DNA from: Myxococcales bacterium
Lineage (GTDB): Bacteria; Myxococcota_A; UBA9042; JABWCM01
Assembly (NCBI GenBank): GCA_013360285.1
Contig: JABWCM010000076.1
Coordinates: forward strand, 1-47,788
Reading direction: 5' to 3'
DNA: 47,788 nt
The notes under the pieces: model-generated
The model's input: the letters and a program-made list of their open reading frames with translations, nothing else
Databases searched by the model: none
What the model was told of the DNA's origin: nothing
Made by a program: the position numbers and the translations under genes
Shown here: positions 25,776 through 35,489 of the stretch, piece after piece
Layout of the letters: every line of letters starts with the position of its first letter
Numbering within the stretch: position 1 is the stretch's first letter

Positions 25776-26024
25776 GTGCAGACCCTAAACAATGTCGGGA
25801 CGACCAACGTCCGCGCCCCATATACCGAATTTGGGCCGCGGAGACAACGCGGTCTATCCCAATAAAGATTTCCGGAATCGTTGTTGAATTGTAAAACGCA
25901 ACGAGTAGTATGCCGCCCGGCCGAAACGACCCGCCTCAGTCCGGGGCGGCGTTGCTTGATTTTGTGATCTTATCGGGTCACAACGGCCCATGTTGAACGA
26001 CGCCGGAAGTGTGAGCGCAGTGCC

Positions 26025-27851
26025 ATGACAGATTCAAAGCTTCGTAATATCGCCATTATTGCCCACGTCGACCACGGAAAAACCACCTTGGTCGATGGAT
26101 TGTTAAAACAATCCGGAACATTCCGCTCCAACCAGGTAGTGCCCGAACGGGTAATGGATTCTTTTGACCAGGAACGGGAACGGGGAATCACCATTTTGGC
26201 CAAAAATACCGCGATCAAGTGGGGTGATTACCGAATCAATATCGTTGACACCCCCGGACATGCCGATTTTGGCGGCGAGGTAGAACGGATCCTGCGGATG
26301 GTCGACTGCACCTGCCTGTTGGTGGACGCGGCCGAAGGTCCGATGCCGCAAACCAAGTTTGTGTTGAGAAAGTCGTTGGCCATGGGCCATCGGCCTATCG
26401 TCGTGATCAACAAAATCGACCGACCGGATGCACGAATCGATGAAGTTTTAAATGAGGTTTTTGATCTGTTTGTCAGTTTGGACGCCCACGATGAACAACT
26501 GGATTTTCCCGTGGTATATGCAGCGGCACGCGATGGGTACGCGCTGCATCAACCGACCGATACGCCCGTTAACTTACAACCACTTGTGGAAACCATCATC
26601 CGACACGCCCCGACTCCTCCGGGAAAACCCGACGAACCGCTGCAATTGCAGGTAGCAACCCTGGATTATAACGACTTTTTGGGTCGAATCGCCATCGGAC
26701 GGATTCTGCGCGGCACCATTGAGCGTGGTCAACGGGTGGTGTTGGTAAAACGCGACGGGTCGCTGCTGCCGTTCCGCGTCACCAAACTCATGGGATTTAT
26801 GGGATTGGAACGGATCGACCAGGAACGGGCCTCGGCAGGGGACATCGTCGCTTTGGCGGGGATTACCGACGTGACGGTGGGTGAAACCATCTGCCCCGAA
26901 GATGCAGTCGATCCGTTGCCGCTTATTCCCATCGACGAACCGACCGTTTCGATGAATTTTATCGTGAACAATTCACCGTTTGCCGGCCGCGAGGGCAAAT
27001 ATGTTACCAGCCGTAACTTAAAGGAACGGCTTGCACGACAATTGGAGCACGACGTCAGCCTTCGGGTTGAAGAAGGCGCAAGCCCAGACACCTTCAAAGT
27101 AAGTGGGCGCGGCACCCTTCATATCGGTGTATTGATCGAACAAATGCGCCGTGAAGGATACGAAGTCGGCGTATCCCAACCTACCGTTATCTTACGAGAA
27201 GTCGACGGCGTCATCCACGAACCCTTTGAAGAAGTCTATGTAGAATGCGACCAACCTTTTTCCGGCACCGTGATCGATAAGTTAAATCAACGCGGCGGCG
27301 TGATGCAGGATTTACACGTAAGCGAAACCGGAACCGCACGGATTCGGTACATCGTTCCGGCTCGTGGGCTTATCGGGATGCGTAACGAATTTCTCACCGA
27401 TACCCGAGGAACCGGGGTCATGTACGCCGTGTTTAGCCATTATGGACCCCAGGCCGGTGAGTTAAAGCGCCGCAAAAACGGGGTTATGATCGCTCAAGAC
27501 GAAGGCGAAACAGTCACATACGCGCTCTACAGCCTTCAGGAACGGGGTTATTTGTGCGTGGGCGCCGGCGAAAAAGTGTATGGCGGCCAGATCATTGGGG
27601 TCCACGCCAAATCCAACGATCTGGTAGTCAACCCCAGCAAAGCCAAGCAGTTGACCAACATGAGGGCGTCGGGAACCGACGAAGCGCTGCGGCTCACGAC
27701 CCCGCGGCGGTTTGGGTTGGAAGAAGCGTTGGAATTTATCGAGTTTGATGAGTTGGTCGAAGTCACACCCAAAAACATTCGGCTGCGAAAACGGGCTCTG
27801 GACCACAGCGACCGGAAACGTCAAGAAAAACTGCTTATGGCAAACGAGTAA
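26025..27851 (+). CDS. typA: Ribosome-associated GTPase TypA/BipA
   Basis: A 608-aa protein of full length for the family. The G1 motif AHVDHGKT is at residues 13-20, G2 is in [10 protein letters not shown]3 is [11 protein letters not shown] and G4 is NKIDRPDAR; elongation-factor domains II, III and V follow, then the TypA-specific C-terminal domain ([14 protein letters not shown]...). TypA is a translational GTPase that binds the 70S ribosome and aids 50S assembly and stress adaptation. It is monocistronic; the 250 bp upstream hold no other gene. It converges with the 27891-28943 gene. Confidence 0.97.
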   Translation: MTDSKLRNIAIIAHVDHGKTTLVDGLLKQSGTFRSNQVVPERVMDSFDQERERGITILAKNTAIKWGDYRINIVDTPGHADFGGEVERILRMVDCTCLLVDAAEGPMPQTKFVLRKSLAMGHRPIVVINKIDRPDARIDEVLNEVFDLFVSLDAHDEQLDFPVVYAAARDGYALHQPTDTPVNLQPLVETIIRHAPTPPGKPDEPLQLQVATLDYNDFLGRIAIGRILRGTIERGQRVVLVKRDGSLLPFRVTKLMGFMGLERIDQERASAGDIVALAGITDVTVGETICPEDAVDPLPLIPIDEPTVSMNFIVNNSPFAGREGKYVTSRNLKERLARQLEHDVSLRVEEGASPDTFKVSGRGTLHIGVLIEQMRREGYEVGVSQPTVILREVDGVIHEPFEEVYVECDQPFSGTVIDKLNQRGGVMQDLHVSETGTARIRYIVPARGLIGMRNEFLTDTRGTGVMYAVFSHYGPQAGELKRRKNGVMIAQDEGETVTYALYSLQERGYLCVGAGEKVYGGQIIGVHAKSNDLVVNPSKAKQLTNMRASGTDEALRLTTPRRFGLEEALEFIEFDELVEVTPKNIRLRKRALDHSDRKRQEKLLMANE

Positions 27852-27890
27852 GATAACAACCCAATGCCGCGGTCCCGGTCCAAGAGCCAA

Positions 27891-28943
27891 CTACTCCCCA
27901 GGAAATGCTTCGGGTTCGTCGTATTGCTCCTGAATCCGGCGACTCGCATCCAAATACCGCTCAAACGCCGCGGCTCCGGTTGCTGCAAGCACCCCCACCA
28001 CCATCGGCACCGCGGCGATTTGTGCCGACAGAAGATTTGAATTGGGATTTTCCAAACGGATCGTGAGCGTATCCCCACTGTAATCAAACCGAAGGTTGTT
28101 TTTAACCGCCCGAACGATGTAATCGGTCATCAACAACCCAAATTCTTCTTCCATACGCGGTTTTTCATCTTTGAGCCGCGCATTGACCACAAACAAGCCG
28201 GCGGCGGACAACCCCAAACGAATCGATTCTTCAACCTTTTTGAGCGATTCGGGTGTACCCGTGACCCCTACGGTGACCCCTCCCAACAAATCCACACCTA
28301 TGGCGGCGGCTTCCAGTTGAATGCCGGGTAAAAACCGCGTTATCTCCTTTTCCCACGTCCCCATGTGGCTTGCAAACACCATATCGGCGTTGCCGACCAG
28401 CTCGACGGCTTTTGCGATGCCTTTGTACGGAGCATCGTTGGTAATCGCGGCTTTTGATTCAAACATCGCAATACCGGCGGCGTTTCCAAAAAGAGCACCG
28501 GAGTCCTGCGGCACCAAAATCACCGGATCGTGCCCCGAACCCACGGTTTTTTGGTCACGGGATTCCCAAACCCCATCTCCACGCAAAATAACTGCTCCCG
28601 CTTCGTCCCGCAGCCGCAAAAAACCAACAACATCTTTCACCCGGGTTAAATCCGCCCCGATGTGCCTCAGCAAAAAAGCCCGCAGATCGGCCTCAAACGC
28701 TTTGGCATCATCACTTCCGGCGGCCAGCCCCATCAACGCCGTCAACGTGGGACCAACCGGTTCCCGAACCGCCATCAACCCAGCAAAATCCACGTCTTTC
28801 GGCACCAACTCCAGCAGTTCTTCCGTATTGGATGACGTCAACGCCGGCTTGATTCCACCTACGTGGGGGCGAATCAAATACCCAACCAAGCCACCGATAC
28901 ACAAAAGAACAACACCAATTAGGATTTCCCGGGTTCGCATCAC
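27891..28943 (-). CDS. Membrane-anchored protein of unknown function
   Basis: A 350-aa protein with an N-terminal transmembrane helix (ILIGVVLLCIGGLVGYLI) and a second hydrophobic stretch near the C-terminus (AAVPMVVGVLAATGAAAF). The region between them is a periplasmic domain with alternating strands and helices (DVVGFLRLRDEAGAVILRG, GGVTVGVTGTPESLKKVEES) like the DUF3352-type or 'hypothetical with Val-rich repeats' proteins of myxobacteria-like genomes. I do not recognise a defined family. It lies 5 nt downstream of pntB in the same direction and is probably the last gene of the pntA-pntB operon; whether it relates to the transhydrogenase is not known. Confidence 0.6.
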   Translation of the reverse strand: MMRTREILIGVVLLCIGGLVGYLIRPHVGGIKPALTSSNTEELLELVPKDVDFAGLMAVREPVGPTLTALMGLAAGSDDAKAFEADLRAFLLRHIGADLTRVKDVVGFLRLRDEAGAVILRGDGVWESRDQKTVGSGHDPVILVPQDSGALFGNAAGIAMFESKAAITNDAPYKGIAKAVELVGNADMVFASHMGTWEKEITRFLPGIQLEAAAIGVDLLGGVTVGVTGTPESLKKVEESIRLGLSAAGLFVVNARLKDEKPRMEEEFGLLMTDYIVRAVKNNLRFDYSGDTLTIRLENPNSNLLSAQIAAVPMVVGVLAATGAAAFERYLDASRRIQEQYDEPEAFPGE

Positions 28944-28948
28944 GCCAC

Positions 28949-30355
28949 CTATCCGGCTTTTACCGCGTTGAGCACTTTGTCAATACTGTCCCGCGCATCG
29001 CCAAACAACATCATGGTGTTTTCACGATAAAACAACGGATTGTCGATACCCGCGTATCCTGCCGCCATACCTCGTTTCAAAAACACAACCGTTTTTGCTT
29101 CCCAGGCGTGTAAAACAGGCATCCCATAAATGGGGCTCGACGGATCGTCCAACGCCGCCGGGTTCACAATGTCGTTTGCGCCCACCACCAACACCACATC
29201 GGTGTCCTTAAAATCGTGGTCGATTTCTTCCATCTCCAACACGATGTCATACGGCACGTTGGCTTCCGCCAACAACACGTTCATATGCCCCGGAAGACGT
29301 CCGGCAACCGGATGAATCGCATACCGACATTTTGCACCCCGCTTTTTTAGCAACATGATCAACTCATGTAATGGATGTTGAGCGCGCGCCACAGCCATGC
29401 CATATCCCGGCACCACAATCACACTGCGGGCTGCCAAAAGAAGGTCTTTGACCTGATCTACCGACCCGGTCCACACCTGACCTCCGCCGGATGACGACCC
29501 GGCCGCAGGCGCCGCACCCGATTGGGTTCCGAACCCGCCAAAAATAACGTTCCAAATCGACCGGTTCATCGCTTTGCACATGATGTAGCTCAGAATCGCC
29601 CCGCTGCTCCCGACAAGTGCACCGGTCACGATCAACAAGTCGTTTTCCAGCATAAACCCCGCAGCAGCAGCCGCCCACCCGGAATAACTATTGAGTACGG
29701 AAACCACCACCGGCATATCCGCGCCACCTATCGCCACCACCAAATGAACCCCCATCACCAACGCAACGGCGGTCATAAGCAACAACGACATCATTCCGCT
29801 GTGGTCAGGCGCGGCAACAAACAACACGCCCAATATAATAGATGCGACCAGCATCCCTAAGTTAATAAAATGGCGGCCCGGCAACAACAACGGTTTCCCG
29901 CTGAGATTGCCCCGTAACTTAGCAAAAGCAATCACCGATCCGGTCAACGTAATGGCGCCGATCCACACACCCACAAAGATTTCTACAAGATGAACCGTCC
30001 GCGACGTAGCGTGAGCGCTCAGCGCCGGATCCACGTAGGCGGCAATTCCCACCAACACCGCGGCAGCCCCGACGAAACTGTGTAAGATAGCGACGAGTTC
30101 CGGCATGGAAGTCATCGCCACACGGGCGGCGACAAACGCACCAACGACGGCACCGATGGCGATGGTTCCCGCTAAGATAGCGTAACCGGACGGCGAAGAG
30201 GCAAACAATGTCGCGAGCAGCGCTATCACCATGCCGATGGCGCCGTAACTGTTGCCGCGCCGAGCCGTTTCCTGGCTCGACAACCCACGAAGAGAAAGGA
30301 TGAACAACGCGCTGGCGGCAAGATAAGCCACCGAAAGAAGACTGTCTTTCATCAT
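28949..30355 (-). CDS. pntB: NAD(P) transhydrogenase subunit beta
   Basis: A 468-aa protein. The N-terminal 260 residues form transmembrane helices (domain II, for example [15 protein letters not shown] and [19 protein letters not shown]). The C-terminal domain III binds NADP(H): [16 protein letters not shown] (fingerprint region), [23 protein letters not shown], and [14 protein letters not shown]. With PntA it couples inward proton translocation to hydride transfer from NADH to NADP+. Its start is 12 nt after the pntA stop. Confidence 0.97.
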   Translation of the reverse strand: MMKDSLLSVAYLAASALFILSLRGLSSQETARRGNSYGAIGMVIALLATLFASSPSGYAILAGTIAIGAVVGAFVAARVAMTSMPELVAILHSFVGAAAVLVGIAAYVDPALSAHATSRTVHLVEIFVGVWIGAITLTGSVIAFAKLRGNLSGKPLLLPGRHFINLGMLVASIILGVLFVAAPDHSGMMSLLLMTAVALVMGVHLVVAIGGADMPVVVSVLNSYSGWAAAAAGFMLENDLLIVTGALVGSSGAILSYIMCKAMNRSIWNVIFGGFGTQSGAAPAAGSSSGGGQVWTGSVDQVKDLLLAARSVIVVPGYGMAVARAQHPLHELIMLLKKRGAKCRYAIHPVAGRLPGHMNVLLAEANVPYDIVLEMEEIDHDFKDTDVVLVVGANDIVNPAALDDPSSPIYGMPVLHAWEAKTVVFLKRGMAAGYAGIDNPLFYRENTMMLFGDARDSIDKVLNAVKAG

Positions 30356-30367
30356 CGTACACCTCGC

Positions 30368-31924
30368 CTATTTCCGGAACATGCGAAGCATGCGCTGGGT
30401 GACCAAAAATCCGCCGGCGACATTGATCGACGCCAACACCACGGCAATCGCGCCCAATATGGTCGGAAGGCTGAATTCGGCACGTACCTGAAGCATTCCA
30501 CCGATTAAGATAATACCGCTGATCGCATTGGTAACACTCATCAGCGGGGTGTGCAAAGCCGGCGTTACGTTCCAAATCACTTGCCAACCCACAAAACAGG
30601 CCAACACAAACACAGTGAGATGTTGAAGTAAGGACGGAGGTGCCGAAGTCGCCAACAAACCGGCCAACACAACAACCAAACCAAGGCCGATCCACCCGGA
30701 CAACGACTTTTTGGGAGCAGCCGGCACGTTTTTGGAGTCGGCGACGGACTGTGCCGTCTTCACCGGAGCCGCAGGGGTTGGCGGTCCCGCAAACTTCGGC
30801 GGCGGCCAGGTGATGTTCCCCTCATGGGTTACCAACGCCGTACGCACCACTTCGTCTTCCAGGTCGATCTTAAATGAACCGGAACGAACCATATCTTCCA
30901 GAAGATGCACCTGGTTGTTCCCGTAAAGATGGCTGGCATGGGTGGGAAGGCGGCTCACCAAATCGGTATCACCGATGATCGTGACCCCGTGTGTCACAAT
31001 ACTTTTGCCGGGTTCGGTCAACTCGCAGTTACCACCTTGCTCCGCCGCCAAGTCCACCACCACCGACCCGGGTTTCATACTGCGAACCATGTCCGCGGTG
31101 ATCAGGATCGGCGACCGTTTTCCGGGAATCAACGCGGTCGTGATAATGATGTCGACCTGGGTCGCAAGGCGGCGAAACAGTGCCATTTCCGCGTCGATGA
31201 ACTCTTTGGACATCTCTTTGGCGTATCCACCGACCCCCTCCCCGCTTTCTTCCAACTCCACTTCCAGAAATTCGGCGCCCAGGCTTTGCACCTGCTCGCG
31301 CACCTGGGGCCGAACGTCGAAGGCCTGAACCCGTGCGCCCATGTTGTTCGCCGTGGCAATGGCTGCGAGCCCGGCCACGCCGGCGCCAATAACCAACACC
31401 CGGGCTGCGTCCGACCGACCGGCCGCCGTCATTTGTGGGGGAAAAAGACTACCAAACGCGGCCGCTGCTTCCAATACGGCACGATATCCGGCGATATTGG
31501 CCATGGAACTGAGCGCATCCGACTTCTGTGCCCGGCTGATACGCGGAATAGCGTCCATTGCAATGGCGCTCACCTTCCGTTTCGCCAATCGTTCCAGCAG
31601 TTCTTTGTTTTGCGCCGGCCAGATAAAGCTGATAAGGCACGCCCCTTCGCGCATCAAATCCACTTCGTGTACACCCAAATCGGGCCGGGCAACCGGCGCC
31701 AACACCTTCAGAATCAGATCGGCCTGCCCATACAGTTCTTTCGGCCCCGGCACAACCGTCGCCCCCGCCGCCGCATAAGCCGCGTCCGACACGTTGGCAA
31801 ACTGACCCGCTCCGGATTCAACCAGCACCTCGAATCCCAGTTTTTTCAGGCGCTCAACCGTTTTCGTCACCCCGGCGACGCGCCGTTCTCCAGGGACGAT
31901 TTCTTTCGGAATACCAACCTTCAT
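30368..31924 (-). CDS. pntA: NAD(P) transhydrogenase subunit alpha (single-chain form)
   Basis: A 518-aa protein, the length of the undivided alpha subunit. Domain I (residues 1-380) is alanine-dehydrogenase-like: MKVGIPKEIVPGERRVAG at the start and an NAD-binding VLVIGAGVAGLAAIATANNM Rossmann motif at about 174. A Pro/Ala-rich linker follows and then four C-terminal transmembrane helices (for example SGWIGLGLVVVLAGLLATS). AGAGG lies before ATG 31924. It is first in the pntA-pntB-membrane protein operon. It binds NAD(H) at the cytoplasmic side of the inner membrane. Confidence 0.97.
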   Translation of the reverse strand: MKVGIPKEIVPGERRVAGVTKTVERLKKLGFEVLVESGAGQFANVSDAAYAAAGATVVPGPKELYGQADLILKVLAPVARPDLGVHEVDLMREGACLISFIWPAQNKELLERLAKRKVSAIAMDAIPRISRAQKSDALSSMANIAGYRAVLEAAAAFGSLFPPQMTAAGRSDAARVLVIGAGVAGLAAIATANNMGARVQAFDVRPQVREQVQSLGAEFLEVELEESGEGVGGYAKEMSKEFIDAEMALFRRLATQVDIIITTALIPGKRSPILITADMVRSMKPGSVVVDLAAEQGGNCELTEPGKSIVTHGVTIIGDTDLVSRLPTHASHLYGNNQVHLLEDMVRSGSFKIDLEDEVVRTALVTHEGNITWPPPKFAGPPTPAAPVKTAQSVADSKNVPAAPKKSLSGWIGLGLVVVLAGLLATSAPPSLLQHLTVFVLACFVGWQVIWNVTPALHTPLMSVTNAISGIILIGGMLQVRAEFSLPTILGAIAVVLASINVAGGFLVTQRMLRMFRK

Positions 31925-32356
31925 GCCTACCTCTTTCGAAGGTTGTCCCGGAGCCTAAGCCGCACCATCCTGCCGGCGCACCCATCACTCCAGGGCATGC
32001 GAAAACGTGGGTCCACAACACCGGACCAAAATCCGGTCCAAACAAACGACCACAACCGTCTGCGCACAGGTTCAACTCCATGGTCAACCGGCGTTTGTCA
32101 ACACGCCGCGGGATGTCATCAAACCGAGTCCATCCCGACCGGCAACCGCGTGTATGGCTATCACACCCAGCGCCGCTGTAAAAGCCCACCGACGACGGAA
32201 TTTTCGTTTCGTGATACCGACAATATCTACATCATATTCGTAACTTAAACACATAAACCCAATCGGGGATGGCGGAGGGTTTCCAAAAAGTTATGTTCCG
32301 ATTGTGGCGCCGCCATCCGTTGACCGAACGGCGACGTTGTGTTCCAATCTCAAACC
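31925..32356. other. Divergent intergenic region upstream of pntA
   Basis: This 430-bp stretch separates pntA (leftward) from the metallo-hydrolase operon (rightward). Open frames here are shadows with no ribosome-binding site. It must hold both promoters, but I could not place boxes with confidence and see no RNA gene or riboswitch-like structure. Confidence 0.4.
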
Positions 32357-33184
32357 ATGAAAACGATTCACCTCAATTGTGGTTCGATGTGTCCTTACGG
32401 CGGCCGGTTTGTATCCGGCAGCAATCAACAACCTCGTATGGTATGCCATTGTGTTCTTGTCGAAACATCCGGTGGGTTGATACTGGTCGACACCGGAATC
32501 GGCACGCTGGATATCGAACACCCATGGAAACACCTCACCGGTGCCTTTGTACTCGGGATGCGACCCACTCTCGGCCTGCACGAGACCGCCCGCTCGCAAA
32601 TTTCCGCCTTAGGTTACTCACCAAACGACGTTCGCCATATCGTTGTCACTCACTTAGACGTCGATCACGCCGGAGGAATCCCGGATTTTCCCGAGGCCAC
32701 AGTCCACGTGTATGCCGCCGAACATGAAGCAGCCACCCACCGGCAAACCACACGGGAACGGCTAAGATACCGCCCCCATCAAACCGCAAACCACACCCGT
32801 TGGAACCTGTTGTTAACCCACGGGGAAAAGTGGTTGGGTTTTGACAGCGTCCGCGCCGTTCCCGATTCCGATTGCGAGGTATTGTTGGTACCGCTGACGG
32901 GCCACACCCGCGGCCACTGCGCCGTGGCGATTCGCACCGGCAATACCTGGCTGCTTCATGCGGGCGACGCTTATTTCCACCATCACGAAGTCCGCGGCGC
33001 CACCTACAAATGCCCGCCGTTTTTGAGTTTTTTTCAGAACCAAGTCGCAATGGACAAACAGTCCATGCAACACAATCGGGCGCGGCTGCGGGAGTTGGCA
33101 ACATCACACAACACCTCGGTCCGACTTTTTTGTGCTCATGATCCAGTTGAGTTTGACCAATTGGCAACGGGAAACCATTCATGA
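32357..33184 (+). CDS. MBL-fold metallo-hydrolase (HxDxDH variant)
   Basis: A 275-aa protein. The metal site motif is THLDVDHAGG at residues 98-107: His99, Asp101, Asp103 and His104, that is H-x-D-x-D-H where most members have H-x-H-x-D-H. Further ligands are in GHTRGHCAVAI and HAGDAYF, and HDPVEFDQL near the end. The group is related to lactonase-like MBL enzymes ('LVDTGIGT' opening). Substrate unknown. No strong ribosome-binding site precedes ATG 32357. Its stop overlaps the sirtuin start (ATGA), so the two are translationally coupled. Confidence 0.8.
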   Translation: MKTIHLNCGSMCPYGGRFVSGSNQQPRMVCHCVLVETSGGLILVDTGIGTLDIEHPWKHLTGAFVLGMRPTLGLHETARSQISALGYSPNDVRHIVVTHLDVDHAGGIPDFPEATVHVYAAEHEAATHRQTTRERLRYRPHQTANHTRWNLLLTHGEKWLGFDSVRAVPDSDCEVLLVPLTGHTRGHCAVAIRTGNTWLLHAGDAYFHHHEVRGATYKCPPFLSFFQNQVAMDKQSMQHNRARLRELATSHNTSVRLFCAHDPVEFDQLATGNHS

Positions 33185-34041
33185 CGTTATGGAATCGAAT
33201 TGAAACGTTGATTCAACAAACTTTGTCTCAAGGTGGCCCGGTGTTATTTCTGACCGGCGCCGGATTGTCTGCGGAAAGCGGTATCCCCACCTTTCGTGGC
33301 CAAGACGGGTATTGGACTATCGGATCGCGCCATTATCGACCGATGGAACTCGCTACCTATGCCCAGTTTTCCCGGACCCCGGGACCGGTCTGGTCGTGGT
33401 ATTTGTCGCGGCGGGCGACCTACGCCAACACCCAACCCAATTCCGGTCACCAGGCGATTGTGGATATCGAAAAGGTTCTCGGACAGCGGTTTTTACTGGT
33501 CACCCAAAACGTCGACGGTCTACATCAAGCGGCGGGAAGTTCGGACACAAAAACGTTGCCGATTCACGGAAACATTCACAAAAAACGTTGTTTTGCCACC
33601 TGCACAACCGAAGTATCGTCGCTTCCGGGTCTGGACAAACTCCCAGGCAACAATCCAGACCTCACCGAACAGGAAATTGCTTATCTTACCTGCGACCGCT
33701 GCGGCTCGTGGTTTCGACCCCATGTGTTGTGGTTTGACGAGAGCTACAATGAGGAATGGTACCACTATCACACCGCCATCACTGCCGCGGCCCGCGCGAG
33801 CCTCCTGGTCATCGTCGGCACCTCGGGCGCCACAAACCTACCGATTCAGATGGGCCAATTGGCAGCCCGCCAAGGTGCGGCAATCATTGACATCAACCCC
33901 GACCGCGGCCACTTCGCGTCCGTAGCCGAACGATCATCACGCGGCGAACATATCCAAACCTCGGCCGGCGAAGCATTACCAAAACTCGCCGAAATGTTTC
34001 GGCGGATTATTGGCGAACCACCCCACCCGTTGGAGTCTTGA
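33181..34041 (+). CDS. Sir2-family NAD-dependent protein deacylase (sirtuin)
   Basis: A 286-aa protein with all class motifs: GAGLSAESGIPTFRG at residues 26-40, TQNVDGLH at 108-115, the catalytic His129 in IHGN, zinc ligands C137, C141, C171 and C174, and GTSGATNLPIQMG plus DINP for the nucleotide. The residues after PTFRG (QDGYW) resemble those of bacterial CobB-like enzymes. It removes acyl groups from lysines using NAD+. It is unrelated in role to the SIR2 defence-type protein at 1.5-3.8 kb. It overlaps the MBL gene by 4 bp and is followed after 1 nt by the YtkA-like gene. Confidence 0.9.
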   Translation: MTLWNRIETLIQQTLSQGGPVLFLTGAGLSAESGIPTFRGQDGYWTIGSRHYRPMELATYAQFSRTPGPVWSWYLSRRATYANTQPNSGHQAIVDIEKVLGQRFLLVTQNVDGLHQAAGSSDTKTLPIHGNIHKKRCFATCTTEVSSLPGLDKLPGNNPDLTEQEIAYLTCDRCGSWFRPHVLWFDESYNEEWYHYHTAITAAARASLLVIVGTSGATNLPIQMGQLAARQGAAIIDINPDRGHFASVAERSSRGEHIQTSAGEALPKLAEMFRRIIGEPPHPLES

Positions 34042-34042
34042 T

Positions 34043-34456
34043 ATGAGGTGGACAGATGTTTCTCTACAACGGATTGGTTCTGCGGGAGCCATCGCTCTTC
34101 TATTTGTTATGCTGTCCACTGTTGTTGGCTGTACCGAGGACCAAGACAAAACGTCGGGAGAATTGGCCATATCCTGGGTGATGTCCCCCAACCCACCGAT
34201 TGTCGGGGCCAACACCATGACTATCACCGTGACCTACCAAGGGAATCCCATCACGGGTGCCAGTGTGGAGGTGGCCACCGAAATGCCCGCACACGGCCAC
34301 GGATCCAGCGAAACACCGATTATTGCCGAAAAAGGCAACGGCACCTACGAAGCAACCAACGTGGTTTTACAAATGCCCGGAACATGGCGGATCGAAGTCG
34401 ATGCAACTTGGAAGGACAAAACCGGGTCTGCATTCCACGTATACGATATCCCATAG
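34043..34456 (+). CDS. YtkA/FixH-like lipoprotein
   Basis: A 137-aa lipoprotein with lipobox STVVGC at residues 25-30. The rest is one Ig-like beta domain with VTYQGNPITGASVEVATEMP, the AHGHG stretch and GNGTYEATNVVLQMPGTWRI, the pattern of YtkA-like/FixH-like domains, some of which bind copper. TTGGAG precedes ATG 34043. It starts 1 nt after the sirtuin stop and is followed by the outer-membrane-like gene, with which it may work in metal handling; this is inferred from similar pairs elsewhere. Confidence 0.75.
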   Translation: MRWTDVSLQRIGSAGAIALLFVMLSTVVGCTEDQDKTSGELAISWVMSPNPPIVGANTMTITVTYQGNPITGASVEVATEMPAHGHGSSETPIIAEKGNGTYEATNVVLQMPGTWRIEVDATWKDKTGSAFHVYDIP

Positions 34457-34462
34457 GTGACC

Positions 34463-35389
34463 ATGCGACATGGTATGTACACATTTTGTGCCGTTATCTT
34501 AACAACACTGATGCTGCCGCCCACCCTGGGACACAGCTCACCCTGTTGTTTTTCGGCATCGGGCCTTCAATCGGCAAGACTCAAAATGTGGGAAACATTG
34601 GCTGTAGGTTGGTCCGCGGCGATATCGGTATACGTGGGCACATGGACCGCAAACGGCGATTTCGCATTCACCGACCAGGACAACTTCAGCGAAATCGGTA
34701 TCCGGAACACGTTGTGGACGTTATACCGACCGGCCTGGAGGCATACTTTGTCGGCATCGGTTCCGACTCAGTGGACTTTCCGCAGCGCCGGAGAACTCAG
34801 CGACACCGGCGGTGGCATGGGCGACATCACGGTAGGTTACCGTTATGACCTGTTGACCGTCCACGAACTGGAAAACGTACCGGCCATTGCCCTGACTTTT
34901 GGATTAACATTGCCGTCGGGTGTGTCCGCCGACGCGTCGGCACAAAAGTTGGGAGCAGACACAACGGGAAAAGGTACGGTGGTGCCGTCTGTGGGTCTCG
35001 TGGTGGAAGATGCCGTCTATCCCTGGTTTTGGCGTGTGGCAGTCGATCTTCGAATGCCGCTACCAACTCAACGGCTCGACACCGGTGTCATCCAAACACT
35101 GGGGCTGGGTATTACCACCACCGTCGTTGCGGGGATCGATGTGATCCCCAATGATTTGTTGTTGTCTGTAGGCATCAACGCCGCCTGGGAAACCCCAACC
35201 CAACACGACGGCACGCCCATCGACGATTCCCACACCCAGGATCTGACGGTTTCCGCCTCGGCTGCCTGGCGGCTCGACCGCCACTGGACACTTCAGGCCG
35301 GATTGGACACCGGAATTTTTATTTCCGGCTTAGGCTTCAACCGACCGGCATTGATCACACCAACGTTGGGGATTCGTTTCGGGGGGTGA
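34463..35389 (+). CDS. Outer-membrane beta-barrel-like protein
   Basis: A 308-aa protein with signal peptide MRHGMYTFCAVILTTLMLPP. It then shows regular amphipathic strands (ISVYVGTWTANGDFAFTD, GGGMGDITVGYRYDLL, AIALTFGLTLPSG, LTVSASAAWRLDRHWTLQAG) and ends in a strand with near-terminal Phe (PTLGIRFGG). This fits a 10-12-stranded barrel of the 'transporter/DUF' type seen beside YtkA-like lipoproteins. Specific cargo unknown. AGGTG lies before ATG 34463. It closes the MBL-sirtuin-YtkA operon. Confidence 0.65.
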   Translation: MRHGMYTFCAVILTTLMLPPTLGHSSPCCFSASGLQSARLKMWETLAVGWSAAISVYVGTWTANGDFAFTDQDNFSEIGIRNTLWTLYRPAWRHTLSASVPTQWTFRSAGELSDTGGGMGDITVGYRYDLLTVHELENVPAIALTFGLTLPSGVSADASAQKLGADTTGKGTVVPSVGLVVEDAVYPWFWRVAVDLRMPLPTQRLDTGVIQTLGLGITTTVVAGIDVIPNDLLLSVGINAAWETPTQHDGTPIDDSHTQDLTVSASAAWRLDRHWTLQAGLDTGIFISGLGFNRPALITPTLGIRFGG

Positions 35390-35489
35390 ACTCTTCTTGG
35401 TGTGAACCTCACCGAGATCTTGGTGATTGACATCGGTCACCGAACCCCTCAGATTAGCACCTTGACGGTCCGAAATGACGGAGGTTTCG

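Noticed and set aside
30905..32248. A 447-codon open frame on the plus strand opposite pntA
   Set aside because: It is antisense to a clear pntA, is rich in Arg/His/Gln, has no ribosome-binding site and matches no family; it is a shadow frame.
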